Both the position numbers and the translations under genes were made by a program. The notes beneath the pieces were generated by a model. That model did not search any database. It had not been told where the DNA came from and saw only the letters and a program-made list of their open reading frames with translations. From positions 1-23,282 of IMG/VR virus record IMGVR_UViG_3300009497_000046: 23,282 nucleotides of DNA, one strand, 5' to 3'. Position 1 is the stretch's first letter, and each line of letters begins with the position of its first letter. This DNA is from a virus. Shown here one piece after another: positions 1-6,475 of the stretch.

Positions 1-1338
1 GGAGCTTATAACGATGCTAAATGGTCTTTCAGAATATCTGAAGCTGTTTCTAGAACACAATCACAAAAAGGTAAAATGTATGAAAGTTTAGTAACTGACT
101 TAGAAGGTTTACTAACAGAATCATCTGATACTATTAAATCTAAGTTTTCTGCAATTGCTGCAAAGAACCCATGGTCAATGGATTGTAAAGCTATTCTAAA
201 TGAAATGAAGGCAGATGATAACAAAGCTACTGCAAATGGAGGTGGAACAATTTCTACTATCCTTTCACCGGTTTTAGAATCTGAAAATGGATTAACATTC
301 CACTTACATGGAAAAAACTATAACTTTAATGGAAAGACAATTACTGAAACTGAAGTTAAAGATTCAAGATTCTTTGATGTATTGGAAGGTCTAGGAATGT
401 TTAAAAACATGAACGGTACTTTGGTTACTTTCGGAGAAGGTAATAATAAAACGTTAGAATACAATTTATCTGAAGGTACATTAAAATTAGGAAATACTGA
501 TTTATCAAATGTAAGCATCATTGAATTAAAAGAATCTTTAATGGCTCTTAATTTCTTTGGTTACAGAAATCAATGGAAAATTGATAATGTATGTAAGTTT
601 TTTGAATCTATTGATCTTCTTGCCGAAATGGATAATTTTACAAACATTACCTCAACTGAGTTTACTAATCTATTTTTAACTATGATAGGGGTTCAGGAAG
701 GTATCTATGTAAATAAAGTTAATTCAGGAATGCATGTTAATGAAATGGTATTTGTACCTTCTGCAACTGAGGCTGTAAAATTAGTAAAAGAATTTATTAA
801 TTATGATGCTACTCCAATTCTTTCAGAAAGATTAATTGCTGAAAATGATGAAGCTGCTAAAATTGAAAAATCACGATCTGACATTTCAGATAAAATATCA
901 TTCTTAGAAGAAAAGAAAGCAAAAGTAAAAGATGCTATTGATAAGCTTGGTGAAACTGAAGAACTCACAGAAGCAATGAATTTACTAGAAGAAGAAATTT
1001 CTAAATTTGAAAAATCATTACAAGAAACTTATGACAGAGTTGTATTAGGTGGAAATAAAGGTGATAAATCTAAAACTCATGACGGTGAAGATTTTGAAGA
1101 TGATGATGAAAAGGATGAATCAGTAACAGAAAAAAAAAGTCGTAACGATTATTTAAACGACGGTTTTGTAGAAGCTGAAATTAACAAGAACGGTAATGGT
1201 CTTAAAAAAGGTATGGAAGTTATGGTAAGTGCTGAAGATTATACTTCATTAGGCGATAAAGATCAATTAGAATGTATTGATCCTAAAACTGGAAAAACTA
1301 CTATCTGTCCAAAAAGCCAACTCAACGTTAAGATTTAA
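1..1338 (+). CDS. Unidentified coiled-coil phage protein (5' end outside window)
   Basis: The frame is open from base 1 to the stop at 1336-1338, so the gene probably begins upstream; the first in-frame ATG in the window is at 76, but the preceding codons also read as ordinary protein. Counting from that ATG there are 420 residues: a mixed globular part, a charged coiled coil at about residues 256-322 (alternating Glu/Lys with Leu/Ile heptad positions), a very acidic linker (DGEDFEDDDEKDES), and a short Gly/Lys-rich C-terminal domain. I recognise no family. It ends at a strong terminator and precedes the late-gene block, so a virion or head-core protein is plausible. It has several tripeptides resembling phage prohead-protease sites (LTE|S near the visible N-terminus, VLE|S, LKE|S), which is suggestive only. 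Coding status is secure; function is open. Confidence 0.85.
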   Translation, partial: GAYNDAKWSFRISEAVSRTQSQKGKMYESLVTDLEGLLTESSDTIKSKFSAIAAKNPWSMDCKAILNEMKADDNKATANGGGTISTILSPVLESENGLTFHLHGKNYNFNGKTITETEVKDSRFFDVLEGLGMFKNMNGTLVTFGEGNNKTLEYNLSEGTLKLGNTDLSNVSIIELKESLMALNFFGYRNQWKIDNVCKFFESIDLLAEMDNFTNITSTEFTNLFLTMIGVQEGIYVNKVNSGMHVNEMVFVPSATEAVKLVKEFINYDATPILSERLIAENDEAAKIEKSRSDISDKISFLEEKKAKVKDAIDKLGETEELTEAMNLLEEEISKFEKSLQETYDRVVLGGNKGDKSKTHDGEDFEDDDEKDESVTEKKSRNDYLNDGFVEAEINKNGNGLKKGMEVMVSAEDYTSLGDKDQLECIDPKTGKTTICPKSQLNVKI

Positions 1339-1359
1339 TAACACCCACTATATAGAAAA

Positions 1360-1392
1360 GCCGGTAGTAATAATAAACTATCGGCTTTTTTT
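1360..1392 (+). terminator. Rho-independent terminator
   Basis: An 8-bp stem GCCGGTAG/CTATCGGC (one G-T pair) encloses a 10-base A/T loop and is followed by seven T. The A run before the stem can extend pairing into the T tract. It lies 21 bases after the stop of the coiled-coil gene and separates it from the sigma-factor block. Confidence 0.9.
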
Positions 1393-1393
1393 G

Positions 1394-1410
1394 TATATAA
1401 TAATAAATAA
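1394..1410 (+). promoter_or_regulatory. Possible late-type promoter before gp55-like gene
   Basis: TATATAATAATAAATAA lies directly after the terminator and 11 bases before the ATG at 1422. It is a looser relative of the AATATATAAA element found before other blocks. A promoter is expected here because the preceding terminator would stop readthrough, but the exact element is uncertain. Confidence 0.4.
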
Positions 1411-1421
1411 AACATTTATAA

Positions 1422-1787
1422 ATGGCAAGAAAAAGAAATTATCTAAATAATAGAGATCTTTTAGAACAAATAATATTATCCAAAGAACAAGATGAGCTCA
1501 CCCCAAAGGCATTAGAATTTTTAATGTTATTAGCAGACAAATGTTCTAGGAAATTATCATACGCAAATCCAGACGATAGACAAGACTGTATAGCATCTGC
1601 TTATATGGACTTATTTAAATATTGGAGAAACTTTAATCCAGAAAAATCAACTAATGCCTTCGCTTATTTTACTGAAATATGTAAAAGAGGATTTGCAAAA
1701 GGTTGGAATAAATTACATCCTAGGAAATACGCTGGTACTGTATCAATTAATGGTAGCGCTGATAGCGACGGTATTTATACAATATAA
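1422..1787 (+). CDS. 55: T4 gp55-like late sigma factor
   Basis: This 121-residue protein resembles T4 gp55, the sigma-family protein that directs host RNA polymerase to late promoters. The N-terminus NYLNNRDLLEQI parallels NYVNNKELLQAI of T4 gp55 as I recall it. Residues about 52-98 (DDRQDCIASAYMDLFKYW, then FNPEKSTNAFAYFTEICKRG) follow the sigma region 2 pattern, with the aromatic, basic helix that contacts the -10 element. T4 gp55 is 185 residues; the part after region 2 is largely absent, and the C-terminus (DSDGIYTI) does not clearly show the hydrophobic/acidic sliding-clamp tail of T4 gp55. It is followed after 7 bases by the gp4-like gene. It should drive the TATATAAA elements listed in this window. 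Assignment is by motif memory, not alignment. Confidence 0.75.
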   Translation: MARKRNYLNNRDLLEQIILSKEQDELTPKALEFLMLLADKCSRKLSYANPDDRQDCIASAYMDLFKYWRNFNPEKSTNAFAYFTEICKRGFAKGWNKLHPRKYAGTVSINGSADSDGIYTI

Positions 1788-1794
1788 ATTTTAA

Positions 1795-2274
1795 ATGAGC
1801 ATTAAAAAGGTAAAACCTACTTCTAAGTCAGGATTTAAACAAGGTTATTATAATCCTGTTAATCCACAAAAGTATATAGGAGAACATCCTATCATATACA
1901 GAAGTAGCTGGGAAAGAAAGTTTTGCCATTGGTGTGATCATAATGATGAAGTATTAAAATGGGCATCTGAACCATTCTCAGTAAAATACTTTAATATGTT
2001 AGATAAAAAGTTTCATAATTATTACCCAGACTTTTATATGAAGATGAATAAAGGCGAAGGTATAATTGAAGAATTTGTAGTAGAGATAAAACCTAAGGCA
2101 CAATTACAAAAACCAAAGGCCCCAAAAAGAAAAACACCAAAGGCACTAAAGAATTTTAAACATGGATATGAAACTTATGTTAGGAACCTTTGTAAAACTG
2201 AAGCATTAAATAAAATGGCTAAATTAAGAAATTTTAAAGTTATGCTATTAACCGAAGACTCAAAATTGTTTTAA
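1795..2274 (+). CDS. 4: T4 gp4-like head completion protein, nuclease fold
   Basis: This 159-residue protein matches T4 head completion protein gp4 in size and motifs. YRSSWERKF (residues 35-43), a spaced Asp in YYPDF (D79) and VVEIKP (E97, K99) form the PD-(D/E)xK pattern of TnsA/restriction-type nucleases: E40, D79, E97-x-K99. In T4 the protein acts after DNA packaging to finish the head before tail joining. A basic Lys/Pro segment follows the catalytic part (residues 100-120) and could bind DNA. Its stop overlaps the start of the next gene by one base (TAATG), which implies translational coupling. Family assignment is confident from motifs; enzymatic activity is inferred. Confidence 0.8.
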   Translation: MSIKKVKPTSKSGFKQGYYNPVNPQKYIGEHPIIYRSSWERKFCHWCDHNDEVLKWASEPFSVKYFNMLDKKFHNYYPDFYMKMNKGEGIIEEFVVEIKPKAQLQKPKAPKRKTPKALKNFKHGYETYVRNLCKTEALNKMAKLRNFKVMLLTEDSKLF

Positions 2275-2849
2275 TGGCTATAGTAGGATCATTTCAAATA
2301 GATTTAGATATTTATCTTAAAGAAAATAAAGGTAGATCAGGGGCATCTAAGCAATCGGATTCTTCATTATCTACGATTGGTGATAAAGCTAGAGGTGATC
2401 TTGAAAATGGTAAGATGTATTCTTTTGAATATTTTACACCTGAAGAAACTTTTTATGATACCTATCCTATAGTATTAGGTTTAGGTAAAAGTATAGATAA
2501 TCATCAGCTAGGATTAAATCTTCACTATATTCCATATGAAGCAAGAATACCTTTTTTATCTGATGTATATAGATCATTTAAAGATACTATACTAAGAGAG
2601 ACAAACACCGCACCTGGAAATCCTAATAGACAATCTAGGTTAAATGAATTTACATATGATAATTTAAAACAATCATTAGGTAGAAAATACAATATAACAT
2701 ATGCCATTAGGCAATATAGAATAGATAGAATAAGAAAACCCAGAGTGATGAGTTATGCTGATTGGTACATAGGTGCTGTAAATAACGAAAATCATTTCTT
2801 TGGTGGAAATATTAATGATGCACAAGCATTATATTATAAGAATATATAA
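2274..2849 (+). CDS. Putative gp2-like DNA end protector / virion protein
   Basis: This 191-residue protein has the pattern MYSFEYFTP, then YDTYPIVLGLG, then LGLNLHYIP (residues about 48-87), followed by a basic helical part. A similar core (Y-x-F-x-Y, PYYDxxPL, GLNLHYLP) occurs in proteins of T4-type phages that I associate with gp2, the DNA-end protector, or other virion components. Adjacency to the gp4-like gene supports this because genes 2 and 4 are neighbours in T4. Translation is probably coupled to gp4 through the TAATG overlap. I am unsure of the gp2 label; coding status is strong. The late-type element for the portal gene overlaps the stop codon of this gene. Confidence 0.75.
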   Translation: MAIVGSFQIDLDIYLKENKGRSGASKQSDSSLSTIGDKARGDLENGKMYSFEYFTPEETFYDTYPIVLGLGKSIDNHQLGLNLHYIPYEARIPFLSDVYRSFKDTILRETNTAPGNPNRQSRLNEFTYDNLKQSLGRKYNITYAIRQYRIDRIRKPRVMSYADWYIGAVNNENHFFGGNINDAQALYYKNI

Positions 2850-2850
2850 A
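2841..2850 (+). promoter_or_regulatory. Late-type promoter element before portal gene
   Basis: Exact AATATATAAA, 19 bases before the portal ATG and overlapping the previous stop codon. The core reads TATAAACA, close to the T4 late promoter TATAAATA. It is one of five exact copies seen in the window, all shortly upstream of a start codon. Confidence 0.6.
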
Positions 2851-2869
2851 CAATAAAAGATAAAACAAT

Positions 2870-4519
2870 ATGGCAGGTTTTACTGATAGAAGAGGACCCT
2901 TAAGTACAGGTAATCCAGTAAGGAAGATTTTAAAGGATCTTTCTAATTTAGGCATGGCTTACGATGATATGATCATTCGTAATTCTCGTGCTGTAGGTTT
3001 TACAGAAAACCAAATGGGTTATACGTTTAATCCAATGGGATCTGATTCCGATGATATGTATAGCGCCTTTGCTGCATTATCATTAACTGATACTACCATG
3101 AAAAAGAATATCTCTATCTTTGATAGGGATTATGAAAGAAAAAGAGATCAGCTTAGAGAATATGCAGTACAAGATGAAATAGAAGATATCTTAGATGTAA
3201 TTACTGATGAAGCGATTGTATTTGATGAATCTAATTATATGGCTTATGCAGATTTTAATGGTCATATAGCATCATCAATAGAAGATGAAATTGGAGATGT
3301 GTATAATAACTTATATAATTATTTTGGATTTAATGATTCTATTTCTCCGTGGAATTATTTTAGAAAATGGTTAGTAGATGGGTTTTTGGCATTTGAAATA
3401 GTTTATAATGATAAGCAAACTGAAATTATTGGATTTAAAGAATTGGATCCTATTTCATTAATGCCTGGTCTTGATACAGATACAGGTAAAAAACAATGGG
3501 TGCAATATCAAGGCCAAGGTGCAAAAGAGAGAAAGCTATGGGATTCTCAAATTATTTACTTATCATATTCTTCAATTAATTCTCCTATGAGAATATCTTA
3601 TGTGGAGCGATTAATAAGATCGTTTAATCTTTTAAGAATTATGGAAACAACCAGAATCATCTGGGCTGTTTCTAATGCTTCATTTAAAACTCAATTTATT
3701 ATACCTGTAGGTGGTAAATCTAAAACCAGAGCAAAGCAGTCTCTGGCGCAATTAATGAATTCATATAGAGAAGTTGTTGATTTTAATCAAGAGAGCGGTG
3801 AAATTGTAACCAACGGAAAATCAATGATGCCTTTCAATAAGGAATATTGGTTACCATCAAAAGACGGTGAATCCCCAGAGATTAGTACAATCGGTGGAGA
3901 TGGACCAGATCTTGGTGATACAGAATCTCTTAAGTATTTTGCTGATAGACTAAAAATGGCTTCTAAGATTCCTTTTTCGCGATTTGATAAAGAAGGCGGT
4001 AATACTTATGATATGGATGCTAGTGGAATGTTAAGAGATGAAATTAAATTTTCTAAATTTATTGACCGTCTTAGATCTATATTCCAAGAAGTACTTGTAA
4101 AACCGATGTATCTTCAAATGTGTCTTAATCACCCTGAATTAAAAAATGATGTTTCATTTAAATCTGGTTTAGGACTTAAATTTGTTAAAGATAATGTGTT
4201 TGAGGAAATGAAAGAAATGGAGTTACAAACAAAAAGAGTAGACTTCATTGGAAATCTTAAAACACAGTTAAGTACAATGACTGCAGAAATGGAGGAAATT
4301 CCATACTTCGATTTAGGATTCCTTGTTAAGAGGTACGGTGGCTTTACACGAGAAGATTTAAAAGCTAATCAGAGGGCTAAGGAAAGAACCGATTTAGAAA
4401 AGGAGGGGTATAAGGAAGAAGATATTGAAAAGATCCTTTTAGGTGCTGATAAGGCAGATTTTGAACCGGAAAAGAATAGTAATGGAATTGATGATGATCC
4501 ATTAGCAGACCTAGGATAA
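2870..4519 (+). CDS. 20: Portal vertex protein (gp20-like)
   Basis: At 549 residues this is close to T4 gp20 (524). It has hallmarks of the T4-type portal: DEIEDILDVITDEAIV (near residues 102-117), then WLVDGFLAFEIVYND, the segment with PFNKEYWLPS and the acidic motif after it, and KMASKIPFSRF (near residues 361-371), ending in a helical, acidic C-terminus. The portal is the dodecameric ring at the unique head vertex through which terminase pumps DNA and to which the neck attaches. The start is an ATG after an A-rich leader without a Shine-Dalgarno sequence. The protease-scaffold gene and the capsid gene follow, which is the T4 head order 20-21-22-23. Confidence 0.92.
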   Translation: MAGFTDRRGPLSTGNPVRKILKDLSNLGMAYDDMIIRNSRAVGFTENQMGYTFNPMGSDSDDMYSAFAALSLTDTTMKKNISIFDRDYERKRDQLREYAVQDEIEDILDVITDEAIVFDESNYMAYADFNGHIASSIEDEIGDVYNNLYNYFGFNDSISPWNYFRKWLVDGFLAFEIVYNDKQTEIIGFKELDPISLMPGLDTDTGKKQWVQYQGQGAKERKLWDSQIIYLSYSSINSPMRISYVERLIRSFNLLRIMETTRIIWAVSNASFKTQFIIPVGGKSKTRAKQSLAQLMNSYREVVDFNQESGEIVTNGKSMMPFNKEYWLPSKDGESPEISTIGGDGPDLGDTESLKYFADRLKMASKIPFSRFDKEGGNTYDMDASGMLRDEIKFSKFIDRLRSIFQEVLVKPMYLQMCLNHPELKNDVSFKSGLGLKFVKDNVFEEMKEMELQTKRVDFIGNLKTQLSTMTAEMEEIPYFDLGFLVKRYGGFTREDLKANQRAKERTDLEKEGYKEEDIEKILLGADKADFEPEKNSNGIDDDPLADLG

Positions 4520-4537
4520 AAAGTTTGCAAACATTGT

Positions 4538-4547
4538 AATATATAAA
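4538..4547 (+). promoter_or_regulatory. Late-type promoter element before protease-scaffold gene
   Basis: Exact AATATATAAA, 18 bases before the ATG at 4566. The core TATAAATC differs from T4 TATAAATA at one base. A perfect 10-base palindrome, GTTTGCAAAC, lies just upstream at 4523-4532. Confidence 0.6.
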
Positions 4548-4565
4548 TCAAATAACTAATAGAAA

Positions 4566-6368
4566 ATGTCAGGAAAAAAATTATTGATTCTTGAAAGACA
4601 GAAATCAAATTTAGATATAACCACCGGTGAAGACGGTTCAGTTGTATTAGAAGGTGTATTTACCGAGTTTGATGTTAAGAACAAGAACAACAGGATTTAC
4701 GAGGAAAAAGAAGTAATGCCTCATATCAATGAATTACAAGAAAAGGTTAAAACCAATAAACTTCTAGGTGAATTAGATCACCCTAAAGATTTTGATGTTA
4801 GTTTGGCTAATGTCTCTCATGTTGTTGAATCATTAGATTATGATAAGACTAAAAAACAAGTTATTGGAAAAATCAGATTACTAAATACCTCTAAAGGTAA
4901 AGAAGCACAAGCTCTTATTAAAGATGGTATTCCTTTACATATTTCAAGTAGAGCTGCTGGTACAGTAGATGAAAATGGTAAAGTTAAAATTAAAAAGTTT
5001 TTTACTTATGACTTGGTTGCAGATCCTGGCTTTGAAAATGCCGAGTTATCAAGAGTAAACGAATCTTTTGGTTTAAGTAATGATGATGGTATATTAATCT
5101 ATGAAATGGAAGAAACTGAAAATAACGATAATAAAAAAGATCTAACGATGGAAAATAATAATTTTGTAACTGTTGAAGATTTTCAAAAGTATACTGAATA
5201 TGTATCTGGTGTTTTAAGTAATGTTAAAGAATCTACTAATTCTAATAATGATGAGGTAATGGAAAAACTTATTAAATACACTGAGCATATTGCAGAGAAA
5301 GTAAATCAGGTTACTGATTATGCTGAATACTTATCAGAGAATCTTGATAAAAATATTTCATACTCTGACTATTTAGCAGAGAATGTAAATTCAATTAAAG
5401 ATTATGCTAGTTATTTAGCTGAAGAGCTTGATGGTAGTATTCAATATGCTGAGCATGTTGCTGAGATGGCTGACAAAGGAATTGCATATTCTAATTATGT
5501 TGCTGAAAACTTAGAGAAGAGTATTGATTATTCTGAATATGTAGCCGAGAAGGTTGATCAGAATATTGCTTATTCTGAATATCTTGGTGAAAATGTAGAT
5601 AAGAGTATTAAATATACTGAATACGTTGCAGAAAATGTAAATTCTACTAACGGTGAAAGTATTAATGAAGATACTGTTAATGAATACGGTATGAAAGAAA
5701 GTTCTATGCCAACAATAGAAGAAGTTTCAAAATGTATGGATGAAGGAATGACTTATGAGCAAGTTTGTGAAAAGTATCCTGATGCAGACAAAGCGAAATT
5801 AAAAGAAATGTGTGAATCGTGTGGAAAGACTCATGAGGCTGAAGATTACAAAGAATCTATTGAGGAGAAATTAAATAAACTTATTTCTGCTGCTGAAACT
5901 AAAAATGTATCTGAAATGCATTTTATGAATTTCTTAGGAGAATCAAAAAAGAATCAGTTTAATGCTTTACCTGAAAGTAAGCAAGCTATGATTGTAGAAT
6001 CAATGAATTCACAACCTATTATGTCAACTATACAAGCTGAAAATATTTGGGAATCTAATTTCATTGAAAAGAAAAGAGAAATAAATGTAATTGATGATAT
6101 GCCAGAAAGATTCCGTGGAAAATGGAATAACCTTTCTGAATCAAGACAACAACAAATTATATCTGAATCAAGATTCCACCCAGTTGGTAATCAATACGGA
6201 ATTAATAATTTCTGGGCAACAAGAGATCTAAGAGATACTCAAATTGCTACTGAATCTATTAATGAAAGTAAAACTGCTGCTGAGGCTGCTAATAAAAAAG
6301 AACCATTAGTTAATGAATCTTTTGCTGCTGACCTTATTAGTAAAGTTAAGTTTAATTTAGGTAAATAA
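4566..6368 (+). CDS. 21: Prohead protease (gp21-like) fused to repeat-rich scaffold
   Basis: The product is 600 residues; T4 gp21 is 212. Residues 1-170 carry the T4-type prohead protease core: an N-terminal strand with GVFTEFDVKNKNNRIY, GELDHP with the presumed catalytic His72, and ISSRAAG with the presumed nucleophile Ser127 or Ser128, followed by YDLVADPGF. After a linker (about 171-230), residues 237-362 form nine tandem 14-residue repeats (YxEYVAENVDKSI type), predicted to be a long coiled coil. The rest is helical and Glu/Ser-rich, with many (L/I/V)-x-E|S tripeptides that could be self-processing sites. It occupies the place of T4 genes 21 and 22, so I read it as a protease-scaffold fusion. 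An internal ATG at 5148 (Met195) could yield scaffold alone. The protease call is strong; the scaffold role is inferred from position and composition. Confidence 0.88.
   Translation: MSGKKLLILERQKSNLDITTGEDGSVVLEGVFTEFDVKNKNNRIYEEKEVMPHINELQEKVKTNKLLGELDHPKDFDVSLANVSHVVESLDYDKTKKQVIGKIRLLNTSKGKEAQALIKDGIPLHISSRAAGTVDENGKVKIKKFFTYDLVADPGFENAELSRVNESFGLSNDDGILIYEMEETENNDNKKDLTMENNNFVTVEDFQKYTEYVSGVLSNVKESTNSNNDEVMEKLIKYTEHIAEKVNQVTDYAEYLSENLDKNISYSDYLAENVNSIKDYASYLAEELDGSIQYAEHVAEMADKGIAYSNYVAENLEKSIDYSEYVAEKVDQNIAYSEYLGENVDKSIKYTEYVAENVNSTNGESINEDTVNEYGMKESSMPTIEEVSKCMDEGMTYEQVCEKYPDADKAKLKEMCESCGKTHEAEDYKESIEEKLNKLISAAETKNVSEMHFMNFLGESKKNQFNALPESKQAMIVESMNSQPIMSTIQAENIWESNFIEKKREINVIDDMPERFRGKWNNLSESRQQQIISESRFHPVGNQYGINNFWATRDLRDTQIATESINESKTAAEAANKKEPLVNESFAADLISKVKFNLGK
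5274..5651 (+). repeat. Nine tandem 42-bp (14-residue) repeats in scaffold region
   Basis: Nine in-frame units with Tyr at residues 238, 252, 266, 280, 294, 308, 322, 336 and 350. The unit consensus is Y-(S/T/A)-(E/D)-Y-(V/L)-A-E-(N/K)-(V/L)-(D/N)-x-x-I-x. Fourteen residues equal two heptads, so the array should extend a continuous coiled coil. DNA copies have diverged more than protein copies, so the protein pattern appears to be maintained by selection. Confidence 0.92.
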
Positions 6369-6394
6369 ATAAAGAAACAAATAATATTAATCGA

Positions 6395-6472
6395 ATGGTC
6401 AAGAAGAAAAGGACCGAGGCGATTAAAAACCGGAATTTTATAATTCCAAAAAATGCGAAAAATAATTTTTAA
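6395..6472 (+). CDS. Possible 25-residue basic leader peptide before capsid gene
   Basis: An ATG ORF of 25 codons ends 3 bases before the capsid ATG. The product has 8 Lys/Arg, beginning MVKKKRTEA and ending NAKNNF. It fills the only sizeable gap (107 bases) in the head module and contains a 6-bp hairpin. It could be a real small gene, a leader controlling capsid translation, or chance. Support is position and spacing only. Confidence 0.25.
   Translation: MVKKKRTEAIKNRNFIIPKNAKNNF
6432..6447 (+). promoter_or_regulatory. Hairpin in capsid-gene leader
   Basis: GGAATT-TTAT-AATTCC is a perfect 6-bp stem with a 4-base loop, 28 bases before the capsid ATG at 6476. It has no T tract, so it is not a terminator. 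It may affect stability or translation of the capsid mRNA. Confidence 0.35.
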
Positions 6473-6475
6473 AAA

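Noticed and set aside
4523-4532. Palindrome GTTTGCAAAC as an operator
   Set aside because: A single 10-base palindrome just before the promoter element; no second copy was noticed and chance is likely.
4369-4608. 79-codon minus-strand frame across the portal-protease junction
   Set aside because: It spans the end of one confident gene, the promoter element and the start of the next; Phe/Ser/Ile-rich shadow composition.
5274-5651. Tandem 42-bp repeats as a CRISPR array or iteron origin
   Set aside because: Units are contiguous, in frame, vary at codon third positions and encode a clean 14-residue coiled-coil pattern; no spacers.
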